Below, in pieces: positions 7,253 through 14,459 of a DNA stretch of 33,688 nucleotides (its first letter is position 1; every line of letters starts with the position of its first letter). The notes under the pieces are model-generated. The model saw only the letters and a program-made list of their open reading frames with translations, was not told where the DNA came from and ran no database searches. Source of the DNA: JBQTHD01 sp052390275 (GTDB taxonomy: Bacteria > Actinomycetota > Acidimicrobiia > Acidimicrobiales > AC-14). Made by a program: the position numbers and the translations under genes. Where the stretch lies: positions 1 through 33,688 of the forward strand of contig JBQTHD010000052.1 of NCBI GenBank assembly GCA_052390275.1, written 5' to 3'.

Positions 7253-8235
7253 CGGGGGGAACCGCCCCGAAGTCGAGGTTTCTCTCGGCCGTTCCCGCCC
7301 CCGTCGCCCGGGTCTTGACCCGCGCGGCCAACAACCTGGACCTTCCCAGCCAGGCCCTTGTCTCGGCCCGCATGGCCGTACGAGAAGGCGGACAGCGCTT
7401 CGCCGACCTCGGCTGCTACTGCATATTCATCGGCTACCCGCGGTCGGGCCACAGCCTGGTCGGGTCGCTGATCGACGCCCACCCCGACGCGGTGGTGGCC
7501 CACGAACTCGACGCCTTGCGGCTGGTGGGCGCAGGGTTCTCCCGGTCCCAGGTGTTCTCCCTGATCCTGGCCAACTCGCAGGCCCACGGCCCGGCCCGCC
7601 AGCACGTGTACGACTACTCGGTGCCCGATCAGTGGCAGGGGCGCTACCGGCGACTGTTGGTCATCGGCGACAAGAAGGGCGGGCGGAGCACCCGGCGCCT
7701 GGCCGAGTCCCCCCGCCTGCTCGATCGCCTGGCCCGCCTGACCCGGCTGCCCATCCGGTACGTACACGTGATCCGGAACCCGTGGGACAACATCGCCACC
7801 ATGAAACTGCGGTCCGAACAGCCCGGGGGTGTAGGGCCCGGGCCCGGGAGCGCTGGAATAAAAGGTGGCGCGTCGCTGGCTCGAACCATCGACACCTACA
7901 CGCTTTTGTGCGCGACCGTCGAGGGGGTGATGGAACGGGTCGGGCCCGCGGCGGTGTTCAACCTCCGCCACGAGGACCTCCTGGCCGATCCCCGAGGTCG
8001 CCTCGGCGCTCTCACCGGCTTCCTGGGACTCGATCCATCGGAGGAGTACCTCGCGGCCTGCGCCGGGATCCTGTTTGAGTCGCCCAACCAAACCCGCCAC
8101 CGCATCGAGTGGCCCGCCGACCTCTCGGCCCGGGTCGAGGACCTGACCGGGCGTTTTGCCTTTCTTGGCGGTTACGGCTTCTCGGACGGACACGTTGGCA
8201 CTGCGGACGAAAACAGCCCCGGAGGATCCGGTTGA
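7249..8235 (+). CDS. Sulfotransferase, paralogue of the one at 29632
   Basis: About 328 residues. YCIFIGYPRSGHSLVGSLIDAHP is the 5'-phosphosulfate loop and YVHVIRNPWDNIATM the 3'-phosphate region. It shares HELDxLR, DYSV-x-WQG, GDKKxGxxTRxL and RNPxDNIA with the 29632 protein, defining a small subfamily distinct from the 2666 enzyme. Its start is uncertain: TTG 7249 overlaps the stop of the fusion gene (TTGA), TTG 7237 is also open, and ATG 7372 would still keep the whole sulfotransferase core. A glycine-rich insert after RNPWDNIA (about residues 195-210) is absent from the paralogue. Confidence 0.82.
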   Translation: MTGGTAPKSRFLSAVPAPVARVLTRAANNLDLPSQALVSARMAVREGGQRFADLGCYCIFIGYPRSGHSLVGSLIDAHPDAVVAHELDALRLVGAGFSRSQVFSLILANSQAHGPARQHVYDYSVPDQWQGRYRRLLVIGDKKGGRSTRRLAESPRLLDRLARLTRLPIRYVHVIRNPWDNIATMKLRSEQPGGVGPGPGSAGIKGGASLARTIDTYTLLCATVEGVMERVGPAAVFNLRHEDLLADPRGRLGALTGFLGLDPSEEYLAACAGILFESPNQTRHRIEWPADLSARVEDLTGRFAFLGGYGFSDGHVGTADENSPGGSG

Positions 8236-9488
8236 GCCTGGGGGGTGACCGGGGCGACCTCGTCGTGGCCGCCTCCTGGCCGGCGGCGGCGCCCCCCTAC
8301 CGCCTGGTGGAGGCCCTGGCCGCTGCCGGGCGCAGGGTAACGGTGGCCTGTGAGGTGGGTCAGGTCCGTCGGTGGCCATGTGGCACGGCCGGGGCGGCCA
8401 TCGAGGTGGTGGCTCTGCCCCGAGTCAATCAACTCACCCCGGCCTCGGTTGTGGGTCTGGCTACCGCGGGGGTTCGCTCTGGCCGGCGGCCGGCGGCCAC
8501 GCTGGGACTGGCCCGACGGCTGACCGAGGCCGCGGGGGGGGAGTCGCCGGGCCGGCGCCTTCGGGCCCTGGGTGAAGGCTGGTTCCGCCTGGCCCCGTTG
8601 GCCGGCCGGAGCTTCGACCGGCTGCTGGTGGCCGCCGACCCCCAGGCCACCGAGTTCGTGGCCCTGGCCCAGATGGTCGGACCCCTGACCGTGGTTGTCG
8701 ACCGACCGGGGCCCGAAGCGGAACACGGCGGTTTCGCGGACCCGGGATTCGAAAGACGCCGCCAGGCCTGGAGCAGGGTGTTGGGCTCGGCCGATGCCGT
8801 TGTGGCCACCGGCCCGGCGTTGCTCGACCGGGCCTTGGCCCTGGGCGCCCCGCCGCGTCCCAGTCGGCTGATGAGGCCCCAGGTGGACCTGGATGGATTC
8901 CACCCCGAGGATGATCCGGGTTACGGGGCCGACCGGCTTTCCCGGCCTCTGGTGGTGGCCGCCCCTGCCCCCTGGCACTGGACCAGCGGCCATGACTACC
9001 TGCTGGTAGCCCTGGCCCGCCTGCTGGCGGCCGGAATGACGCTGGAGTTGCGAATGCCCGATGCCGATGCCGACCGTCAGCGCCTGCTCTACACCCTGTT
9101 CGACCTGGGCCTGCGGGAGGTCACCCGGTTGGAGTCGGCACGAGACGTCGGGTCGCGGGTCGCCATGTTGTCCGGCGCCGACGTGGTGGTGGTCCCCGGC
9201 GTCGAGGACCGTCCCTGGCCCGAGGTGCTCGAAGCCATGGCCTCGGGCCGAGCCCTGGTCACGACCGAACTGCCCAGCAACCGGGAGATGGTCGATGGGG
9301 ATCAGGCCGTTGTGGTCAGGCCCCGCGACAGCGACGCTCTTGCCGCGGCCATTGGCGGACTGGCCGAGGATCCGAAGCGTCGCCAGAAGCTGGGAGTCCA
9401 GGCCCGCCTCCGGGCCCAGGCCTGGGCGGCGGCCCGCTCCGCCGACAACCGTTCGGCCGGCCCCGGCCATTCGGGTGGGTCCGGGTGA
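8232..9488 (+). CDS. Glycosyltransferase, GT-B fold, family 4-like
   Basis: A 418-residue protein. The C-terminal half has the GT4 donor-site pattern PWPEVLEAMASGRALVTTELPSNREMV, with paired glutamates, and the ADVVVVPG strand before it. The N-terminal half (LVVAASWPAAAPPYRLVEALAAAGRRVTVAC) fits the acceptor-side Rossmann domain. It starts at TTG 8232 overlapping the sulfotransferase stop (TTGA), with GGAGGA at 8221-8226 as ribosome binding site. It presumably adds a sugar to the glycan built by this operon; donor and linkage unknown. Confidence 0.8.
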   Translation: MSLGGDRGDLVVAASWPAAAPPYRLVEALAAAGRRVTVACEVGQVRRWPCGTAGAAIEVVALPRVNQLTPASVVGLATAGVRSGRRPAATLGLARRLTEAAGGESPGRRLRALGEGWFRLAPLAGRSFDRLLVAADPQATEFVALAQMVGPLTVVVDRPGPEAEHGGFADPGFERRRQAWSRVLGSADAVVATGPALLDRALALGAPPRPSRLMRPQVDLDGFHPEDDPGYGADRLSRPLVVAAPAPWHWTSGHDYLLVALARLLAAGMTLELRMPDADADRQRLLYTLFDLGLREVTRLESARDVGSRVAMLSGADVVVVPGVEDRPWPEVLEAMASGRALVTTELPSNREMVDGDQAVVVRPRDSDALAAAIGGLAEDPKRRQKLGVQARLRAQAWAAARSADNRSAGPGHSGGSG

Positions 9489-9583
9489 TCCCGGTGTCGA
9501 GGGACCTCGTGCTGATCATCGGCGCCCCCGCCAGCGGTGTGTCGATCACCGGCGTGCCGGTGGCGCAGGTATGCAGGCGATGA
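9485..9583 (+). CDS. Possible 32-residue coupled ORF between two glycosyltransferase genes
   Basis: The GTG at 9485 overlaps the upstream stop (GTGA) and its TGA at 9581-9583 overlaps an ATG at 9580 (ATGA), so this frame bridges two genes by back-to-back 4-base overlaps. The peptide includes RDLVLIIGAPASGVSITGV, which resembles a degenerate sulfotransferase phosphate loop (GAPRSGTSL). It may be a remnant of a deleted gene kept for coupling, or chance. No function is claimed. Confidence 0.35.
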   Translation: MIPVSRDLVLIIGAPASGVSITGVPVAQVCRR

Positions 9584-10953
9584 AGGTGATGCTGGTAGTG
9601 GACGTCTTTCCCAAGGTGTCCACCACTTTCATCGCCGCCAAGTTCATAGCCCTGGTGGACCGGGGGATCGACGCCCACATCGTGTGTTGGACCTCGGATC
9701 CCTCGGTGTGGTCCAAGGTCACCACCCTCGCCGAGAGGCCGGAATTGGCTCGCCGAGTCCACCTGGTTCCCGGCCTGGCTCGGCCCCGGTCGTTGATCGG
9801 CCCGGCCCTCGCCGGCGGGGGCGGCCCGGCGGAGCGCATTGGACGGGCGGCCGCCGGACTTGGCATTCGCGCAGGCCGGCGGGCCTCCCGGGCCAACAGC
9901 GCCGCCGAGGCCAACCGGGAGTCCACGATTTCGGGCAGCGGCGGCTTCGGTGCCTGGGTCGAGGCCCTTGATCCGGACCTCATCCATTTCGAGTTCGGGG
10001 CCCGGGCCGCCCGCATACTCCAACCCGGCCACAGCCTGGGCCGGCCGGTGATCGTGTCCTTCCGGGGTTACGACCTCAACTGTGTGGGCCTCGACGAACC
10101 CAACTACTACCAGGGCGTTTGGGACGGGGCCGATGCACTGCACTTCTTGGGCAACGACCTGTGGCGCCGGGCCGTTCGTCGGGGATGCCCTCCGGACAAG
10201 TTCCACGTCCTGATCCCTCCGGCGGTGGACACGGACTATTTCTCGCCTGCGGCGCCTGCTGACGCCGGTCTCGGGGGAACTGAGGAGGACCGGACCGAGG
10301 TGGACGCTGCCCTGGGAGACAGCCAGGGAGGCGACGCTTCTCCACCAGTTGACAAGGGCGGCCGGGGTGGACCAGGTGAGCCGAAGCTGCGAGTCCTCTC
10401 CGTCGGTCGCCTGCACTGGAAAAAGGGCAGCGAGTGGTCACTCGAGGCCGTTCGCCTGCTCGGGGAACGCGGCGTGGCCGTCGATCTGCGGATCGTGGGG
10501 GACGGGTCCGAATCGGAGGCAGTGGCGGCGGCCATTGTGGACCTGGGGCTCAGCGACCAGGTGACCATGCTCGGATCCCGGCGGCGTCCTGAGGTCCGCG
10601 AGGAACTGGCGGCCGCCGACGTGTTCGTCCACCCGGCCGTGTCCGAAGGCTTCTGCAACTCGGTCATGGAGGCCCAGGCCATGGCCGTGCCGGTGGTGTG
10701 CACCGACGCCGACGGTCTGGGCGAGAACGTGGCCGACGGCCAGACGGGGTTCGTGGTCCCTCGGCGGGACCCCGCCGCCATGGCCGACCGCCTGGCCACC
10801 CTGGCATCCGACGGCGCCCTTCGCCGCCAGATGGGCGAGGCCGGCCGTCGGCGGGTGGCCGGCAAGTTCCGCCCCGCCGACCAGATCAACGCCTTCCTCG
10901 ACCTTTACGACCAGGTACACACCGGGCCGTCCGTCGGACACCGCGATTTCTGA
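9580..10953 (+). CDS. Glycosyltransferase family 4
   Basis: A 457-residue protein. MLVVDVFPKVSTTFIAAKFIALVDRGID is a classic GT4 N-terminus (WcaK/AmsK-like). LRVLSVGRLHWKKG, VDLRIVGDGSE and HPAVSEGFCNSVMEAQAMAVPVVCTDADGLGENV form the donor-binding region with the EX7E motif. A hydrophilic insert (about residues 228-270) lies between the domains and is not usual for the family. ATG 9580 overlaps the stop of the preceding small frame; ATG 9571 is an alternative. This is the last gene of glycan operon A. Confidence 0.88.
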   Translation: MKVMLVVDVFPKVSTTFIAAKFIALVDRGIDAHIVCWTSDPSVWSKVTTLAERPELARRVHLVPGLARPRSLIGPALAGGGGPAERIGRAAAGLGIRAGRRASRANSAAEANRESTISGSGGFGAWVEALDPDLIHFEFGARAARILQPGHSLGRPVIVSFRGYDLNCVGLDEPNYYQGVWDGADALHFLGNDLWRRAVRRGCPPDKFHVLIPPAVDTDYFSPAAPADAGLGGTEEDRTEVDAALGDSQGGDASPPVDKGGRGGPGEPKLRVLSVGRLHWKKGSEWSLEAVRLLGERGVAVDLRIVGDGSESEAVAAAIVDLGLSDQVTMLGSRRRPEVREELAAADVFVHPAVSEGFCNSVMEAQAMAVPVVCTDADGLGENVADGQTGFVVPRRDPAAMADRLATLASDGALRRQMGEAGRRRVAGKFRPADQINAFLDLYDQVHTGPSVGHRDF

Positions 10954-10973
10954 CGGTGGGGGGCCGTGTCCGT

Positions 10974-10993
10974 CGTAGCAGTACTGCTACGGT
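10974..10993 (+). promoter_or_regulatory. Palindromic operator and promoter of the Phd/PIN module
   Basis: CGTAGCAGTACTGCTACG at 10974-10991 is a perfect 18-bp palindrome. It overlaps the probable -10 element TACGGT (10988-10993), which lies exactly 6 nt before the antitoxin ATG at 11000. The geometry fits repression of a leaderless promoter by the Phd-type antitoxin. Confidence 0.65.
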
Positions 10994-10999
10994 GGATGG

Positions 11000-11254
11000 A
11001 TGAATGACATCCCGGCCCGCGAACTCCGAAACGACGTCAGCCAGGTTCTTCGCCGGGTCCAGGACGGTGAACGCCTTCGGGTGACCATCAGCGGTCGCCC
11101 GGTGGCCCAATTACTCCCGTTGCCGGCCCGCCCGTCGACCATGGCGTGGGGAGAGTTTCAGCGGAGCCTCGTAGGCGCTCGGGCCGACAGTGAGCTGGCG
11201 GCGGAGTTGGCCGAGTTACTTCCGGAGACGACAGACGATCTGGCCATATCTTGA
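11000..11254 (+). CDS. Phd/YefM-family antitoxin
   Basis: An 84-residue protein starting MNDIPARELRNDVSQVLRRVQDGERLRVTISGRPVAQLLPL, the canonical Phd/YefM DNA-binding fold (AREL...VLRRVQDGERLRVTISGRPVA). The C-terminal half is the acidic toxin-binding tail. The stop overlaps the toxin's TTG start (TTGA). Autoregulation through the palindrome at 10974 is likely. Confidence 0.9.
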   Translation: MNDIPARELRNDVSQVLRRVQDGERLRVTISGRPVAQLLPLPARPSTMAWGEFQRSLVGARADSELAAELAELLPETTDDLAIS

Positions 11255-11646
11255 ACGGGGAACCCGTTCTTGGTTTGGCCGACACATCGTTGTTTATCGC
11301 TCTGGAGCAGGCCCGCATCATCAACGGAACGCCACCTGAGCGAATCGCCGTTTCCGTCGTGACGGTGGCAGAACTTTCGCTTGGCGTTCTCGCAGCCCGA
11401 ACCGGCGAGCAGCGGGGGCAGCGGCTCAAGACGTTACGGCGGGCCGAGGCCCTCGACCCCCTGCCGATCGGGCCCGAGGTGGCCCATTCGTGGGCGCGCC
11501 TCCGTTTGTCGTTGCGCGACAGCGGTCGGCGGATGCCAATCAACGACTCGTGGATAGCGGCCACCGCCCTGGACGCCGGAATTCCCGTGGTCGCCCAGGA
11601 CTCCGACTACGACGACGTCCCCGGCCTGTCGGTAATTCGACTTTGA
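11251..11646 (+). CDS. PIN-domain ribonuclease toxin (VapC type)
   Basis: A 131-residue PIN protein with the four acidic active-site residues visible: D11 (LADTS), E41 (TVAELSLG), D99 (INDSWIAATA) and D117/D119 (AQDSDYDDV). VapC toxins are Mg-dependent RNases that cut tRNA or rRNA; the specific target is unknown. It is paired with a Phd-type rather than VapB-type antitoxin, a common mix in actinobacteria. The start is TTG 11251, overlapping the antitoxin stop. Confidence 0.88.
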   Translation: MNGEPVLGLADTSLFIALEQARIINGTPPERIAVSVVTVAELSLGVLAARTGEQRGQRLKTLRRAEALDPLPIGPEVAHSWARLRLSLRDSGRRMPINDSWIAATALDAGIPVVAQDSDYDDVPGLSVIRL

Positions 11647-11740
11647 CGCCTCTTCTCGAGTCCGCTCGGCTTCGACCCGCATTGGCCACCGCCACAGGCC
11701 GGGGCGCGTGTTTCGGTCGATAGAAATCGGCCGATCAGCG

Positions 11741-12148
11741 TCAGTGCTCAGGTGCTGCGTGCTCAGGTGCGGCGACTCGGACGTCGTTGACGGCGTGTTG
11801 TGCCAGGGCTCGAAGGTCACGAAGGTCGCCGGTGAGGACGGTCGCTCCACCGACATCATCGGCGAGGGCAACCACAATGGCGTCGACCGCAGACGGGGCG
11901 CGGGCCCGGCCGACGGCGGTCCGAAGTGCCGCCGCCCTGCGGGCGAGAATTTCGTCCGTGGGGCATATGTCGCAGCTCCGCAGGAGGCGATTCTGCTGAA
12001 AGTCACGACGGTGATCGCCCGTTAGGGCTTCGGTGAGGACAACAGCCGGAACCAGCGCCGGCCACTCGCCCCGGCGTCGTAGCTCCTCGAGGCGTGCCCG
12101 GTTCTCGACGAGCATCGAGATCCCGCCGGAGTCGAGGACGAGCGTCAC
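11741..12148 (-). CDS. PIN-domain ribonuclease toxin
   Basis: A 135-residue protein from GTG 12148, which overlaps the antitoxin stop (GTGA). Active-site acids are D6 (VLDSGG), E40 (VVLTEALTG), D89 (AVDAIVVALAD) and D108 (TGDLRDLRAL), all in the expected PIN positions. The C-terminus repeats AAPEH. A longer in-frame start at 12193 would overlap the antitoxin by 49 bases and is less likely. RNA target unknown. Confidence 0.85.
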   Translation of the reverse strand: MTLVLDSGGISMLVENRARLEELRRRGEWPALVPAVVLTEALTGDHRRDFQQNRLLRSCDICPTDEILARRAAALRTAVGRARAPSAVDAIVVALADDVGGATVLTGDLRDLRALAQHAVNDVRVAAPEHAAPEH

Positions 12149-12396
12149 GCCGAGCGCCGGTTGCCACCGGGCACGAACAGGTTGTCGGCCCACGTCTTTG
12201 CCTCGGCTCGCTCGGCCTCGGGGGTTGGGCCGAGCTCAGCCTCGAGCTCAGCCAGATAGGCATCCAGCTCGGCAATGTTGGCGAGGCGGCTCAGTTCGGC
12301 GCCGACGGCACGCTGCGCCAGCTGGGAGACATTGAGCCCGGCGTTCCTTGCCTGGCGGTAGAGGTCGTCAGGAACAGTGATGTTGACCCTCGCCAT
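12145..12396 (-). CDS. Ribbon-helix-helix antitoxin (CcdA/VapB type)
   Basis: An 83-residue protein. MARVNITVPDDLYRQARNAGLNVSQLAQRAVGAEL is a ribbon-helix-helix DNA-binding domain; the remainder is an acidic helical toxin-binding region. ATG 12396 sits 6 nt after a TATAGT -10 element (12403-12408 on the minus strand); ATG 12402 is in frame but would abut the -10. It is cotranscribed with, and presumably neutralises, the PIN toxin that follows. Confidence 0.85.
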   Translation of the reverse strand: MARVNITVPDDLYRQARNAGLNVSQLAQRAVGAELSRLANIAELDAYLAELEAELGPTPEAERAEAKTWADNLFVPGGNRRSA

Positions 12397-12402
12397 GCGC
12401 AT

Positions 12403-12408
12403 ACTATA
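12403..12408 (-). promoter_or_regulatory. -10 element of the RHH/PIN module (leaderless)
   Basis: TATAGT on the minus strand is followed by ATGCGC and then ATG 12396, the TAnnnT-N6-ATG arrangement typical of leaderless actinobacterial transcripts. The surrounding 20 bases are AT-rich relative to neighbouring DNA. Confidence 0.6.
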
Positions 12409-12563
12409 CACACAAATGCACGGCTGGGCGCACGCACCATCGGCGGCATCATCGCGATCAGGCGCTTCTCGTCGACTCACGTCGGATCACGGCCGAGCCG
12501 CACTGTGAAATCGAACGGCAGCCATCGATTTCAGGTGAAGCTGCGGCCTTGGGCGGTGAACGT

Positions 12564-12998
12564 ATGGTGACGGACGAGCGGCGTCGGGAAGTCGAGAAGC
12601 TTGCTCGGAGCATCGCGGCGTGGGCGGTGTCGCGGCCTGACGTGAGGGCGGTTGCCGTCGTGGGCTCCTGGGCGCGCCAGGTGGCCAGCACGGACAGCGA
12701 CCTCGATGTCGTGGTGCTGACCGACCGGGCGGCGCACTACCTGGATGTCGACGATTGGATCGAGAGCGCAGTCGGCGAGCCGGCAATCGTCACCCGTCGG
12801 ATGGCATGGGGACCTCTGCTGTCGGAGCGCCGTGTCTTGCTCCGCTCCGGCCTCGAGGTCGAGTTCGGGTTCGCTCCGCTGTCGTGGGCGTCGACGAGGC
12901 CTGTGGATCCGGGGACGGCGGTCGTGGTGCGAGACGCTCTCTGGCCCCTTGTCGATCTCGACGGAGTCCTCGACAGCCTCCGCATGGCCGTGGGCTAG
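12564..12998 (+). CDS. Nucleotidyltransferase-domain protein (MNT fold)
   Basis: A 144-residue protein with VAVVGSWARQVASTDSDLDVVVLTD, the GS...DxD signature of minimal nucleotidyltransferases. Family members transfer nucleotides to proteins, RNA or small molecules, and some are the MntA antitoxin of HEPN toxins. No HEPN partner is adjacent, so it is an orphan here. ATG 12564 is chosen as the first ATG after the divergent promoter region; a TTG at 12549 would add 5 residues. Confidence 0.75.
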   Translation: MVTDERRREVEKLARSIAAWAVSRPDVRAVAVVGSWARQVASTDSDLDVVVLTDRAAHYLDVDDWIESAVGEPAIVTRRMAWGPLLSERRVLLRSGLEVEFGFAPLSWASTRPVDPGTAVVVRDALWPLVDLDGVLDSLRMAVG

Positions 12999-13113
12999 TG
13001 CCTGCCGGCCGTGCCCAGGAGGCCTTGGATCGCCATCGATGTCCGTGGGGTCGTCGGCGGGCGCCTATTTGAGGTGGTGCTCCTAAGCTCGCCGGGGTGA
13101 ACGGGTCACCGCC

Positions 13114-13797
13114 GTGAGCGGTGTGCGGATCGCTGATGCGCTCCGCGCCGCTTGTCACCCGCCGGCCCCTACCGCAGCGTCTGTTCTGGCTATGGACGCA
13201 CGGGGCCTGGCGTGGATCGTGCCGGTCTCGCTGCCCGACCCTGCCGCAATCGTGGCCGTCCCCAGGGCCGGCAGCCTCGACGTCTCCATCGAACCGCTCC
13301 TCGTCGAGCTGTTCGACCGCGAGGGTTGGTCGCTCGTCCGGTTGGCTCGGTTGTTCGTCGATGACCGCAACGCGGCCGAGGACCTGGTGCAGGAGGCGTT
13401 CATCCGCCTGGCCCGGTCGGCCCAACGAATCGAGAATCCGACCAAGGCGGCCGCCTACCTGCGCTCGATCGTGCTCAACCTGGCCCGCGACCACAACCGA
13501 CGCGGTCTGGTCTCGCTGCGCCATCGACTTCCCCTGGGCGACGACAAGGCCTCGGCCGAGGACGAGATCGTGGTGCGGGAGGACCGGCGCCAGGTGATCG
13601 ACGCCCTGCGCGACCTGCCCCGCCGCCAGCGCGACTGCCTGGTGCTGCGCTACTACGAGGAGATCGGCATCGACGCCATCGCCGAAACGCTGAGCATCTC
13701 CCGCAACTCGGTGAAGACCCACCTCAAGCGGGGCCTGGCGGCGATGGAATCCCGCCTTGGGCCACCAGTCGGAGCCACGGCCGGAGGCGAGGGATGA
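13114..13797 (+). CDS. ECF-type RNA polymerase sigma factor
   Basis: A 227-residue protein. LVRLARLFVDDRNAAEDLVQEAFIRLARS is sigma region 2, and LPRRQRDCLVLRYYEEIGIDAIAETLSISRNSVKTHLKRGLAAM is region 4 with its helix-turn-helix. The first ~65 residues lie outside the sigma core. The GTG start at 13114 overlaps the stop of a 6-codon frame (GTG 13097 to TGA 13117); ATG 13192 is a shorter option. Its stop overlaps the next ATG (ATGA), pointing to a coupled membrane partner that may act as anti-sigma factor. Confidence 0.85.
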   Translation: MSGVRIADALRAACHPPAPTAASVLAMDARGLAWIVPVSLPDPAAIVAVPRAGSLDVSIEPLLVELFDREGWSLVRLARLFVDDRNAAEDLVQEAFIRLARSAQRIENPTKAAAYLRSIVLNLARDHNRRGLVSLRHRLPLGDDKASAEDEIVVREDRRQVIDALRDLPRRQRDCLVLRYYEEIGIDAIAETLSISRNSVKTHLKRGLAAMESRLGPPVGATAGGEG

Positions 13798-14438
13798 CGG
13801 TCCTCGAACAGCGCCTTCGTGACGCCCTGCTCGACGGTGCGGCCGCCGTGGAGGAGAGCCCCGATCTCTTCGCCCGGGTGCAGTCGAGCATCGAGGAGGA
13901 CCGACGTCGGCGCGGCCAGAGACGCCGGGCCGGGATCATCGGGGCCTGCGTCGCAGGAGCCCTGGCCGCGGTCCTGACCGCGGTGACCGACTACCGAAAA
14001 GGAGAGTTGCTGATGGACTGGTGGGTGCTCGAACTGCTGGCCAATACGTTCCTGGTGGGCCTGGCCTTGTGGCTCGGGCCCTTCATCAAGCGCTTCGGCA
14101 AGAGTTACGCCGCCGATGTGTTCCGAGCCAATCCGCGCACGGGCAAGAGCTTTATCGTCCTCACCGACGTGGCCTATTACCTGATCTTCTTCGCCTACAT
14201 TCTCTTCACCGTCAGCTTCCAGGTGAAGGGCTCCTGGGGCCAGGCGGTGAACGGATCCCAGCTCCAACACGAGGTGGCCCGCGTCGGCGGGATCCTGCTG
14301 ATCCTCGGGCTGCTCCATGGCCTGAACCTCATCGCCTTGCCCATGATGGGGCGGCTCCTCACTCTCAACCGGCGGCTCGACCAGGACACGCCGCACCCGT
14401 CGCCGCCGGCCCCGGTCGCCGGCGCTGCGCAGGACTGA
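13794..14438 (+). CDS. Membrane protein with anti-sigma-like N-terminus
   Basis: A 214-residue protein. The first ~45 residues (LEQRLRDALLDGAAAVEESPDLFARVQSSIEEDRRRRGQRRR) resemble short cytoplasmic segments encoded after ECF sigma genes, followed by a membrane helix at about 47-64. The rest has about three further hydrophobic helices (LLANTFLVGLALWLGPFI, YYLIFFAYILFTVSF, GGILLILGLLHGLNLIAL). A strong internal ribosome binding site precedes ATG 14013 (residue 74), so a separate shorter product is possible. An anti-sigma role is inferred from position only. Confidence 0.7.
   Translation: MTVLEQRLRDALLDGAAAVEESPDLFARVQSSIEEDRRRRGQRRRAGIIGACVAGALAAVLTAVTDYRKGELLMDWWVLELLANTFLVGLALWLGPFIKRFGKSYAADVFRANPRTGKSFIVLTDVAYYLIFFAYILFTVSFQVKGSWGQAVNGSQLQHEVARVGGILLILGLLHGLNLIALPMMGRLLTLNRRLDQDTPHPSPPAPVAGAAQD
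13998..14006 (+). promoter_or_regulatory. Strong internal ribosome binding site before ATG 14013
   Basis: AAAGGAGAG lies inside the membrane-protein gene, with GGAG 8 nt upstream of an in-frame ATG at 14013 that begins MDWWVLELLANTF, just before the second hydrophobic helix. It is one of the best Shine-Dalgarno matches in the window and suggests either internal initiation or an in-frame fusion of two once-separate genes. Confidence 0.5.
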
Positions 14439-14459
14439 TGCGATGAGGGGCGCCGGCCG

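Noticed and set aside
12564..12998. MntA antitoxin of a HEPN/MNT toxin-antitoxin pair
   Set aside because: The nucleotidyltransferase motif is present, but no HEPN gene is adjacent on either side.
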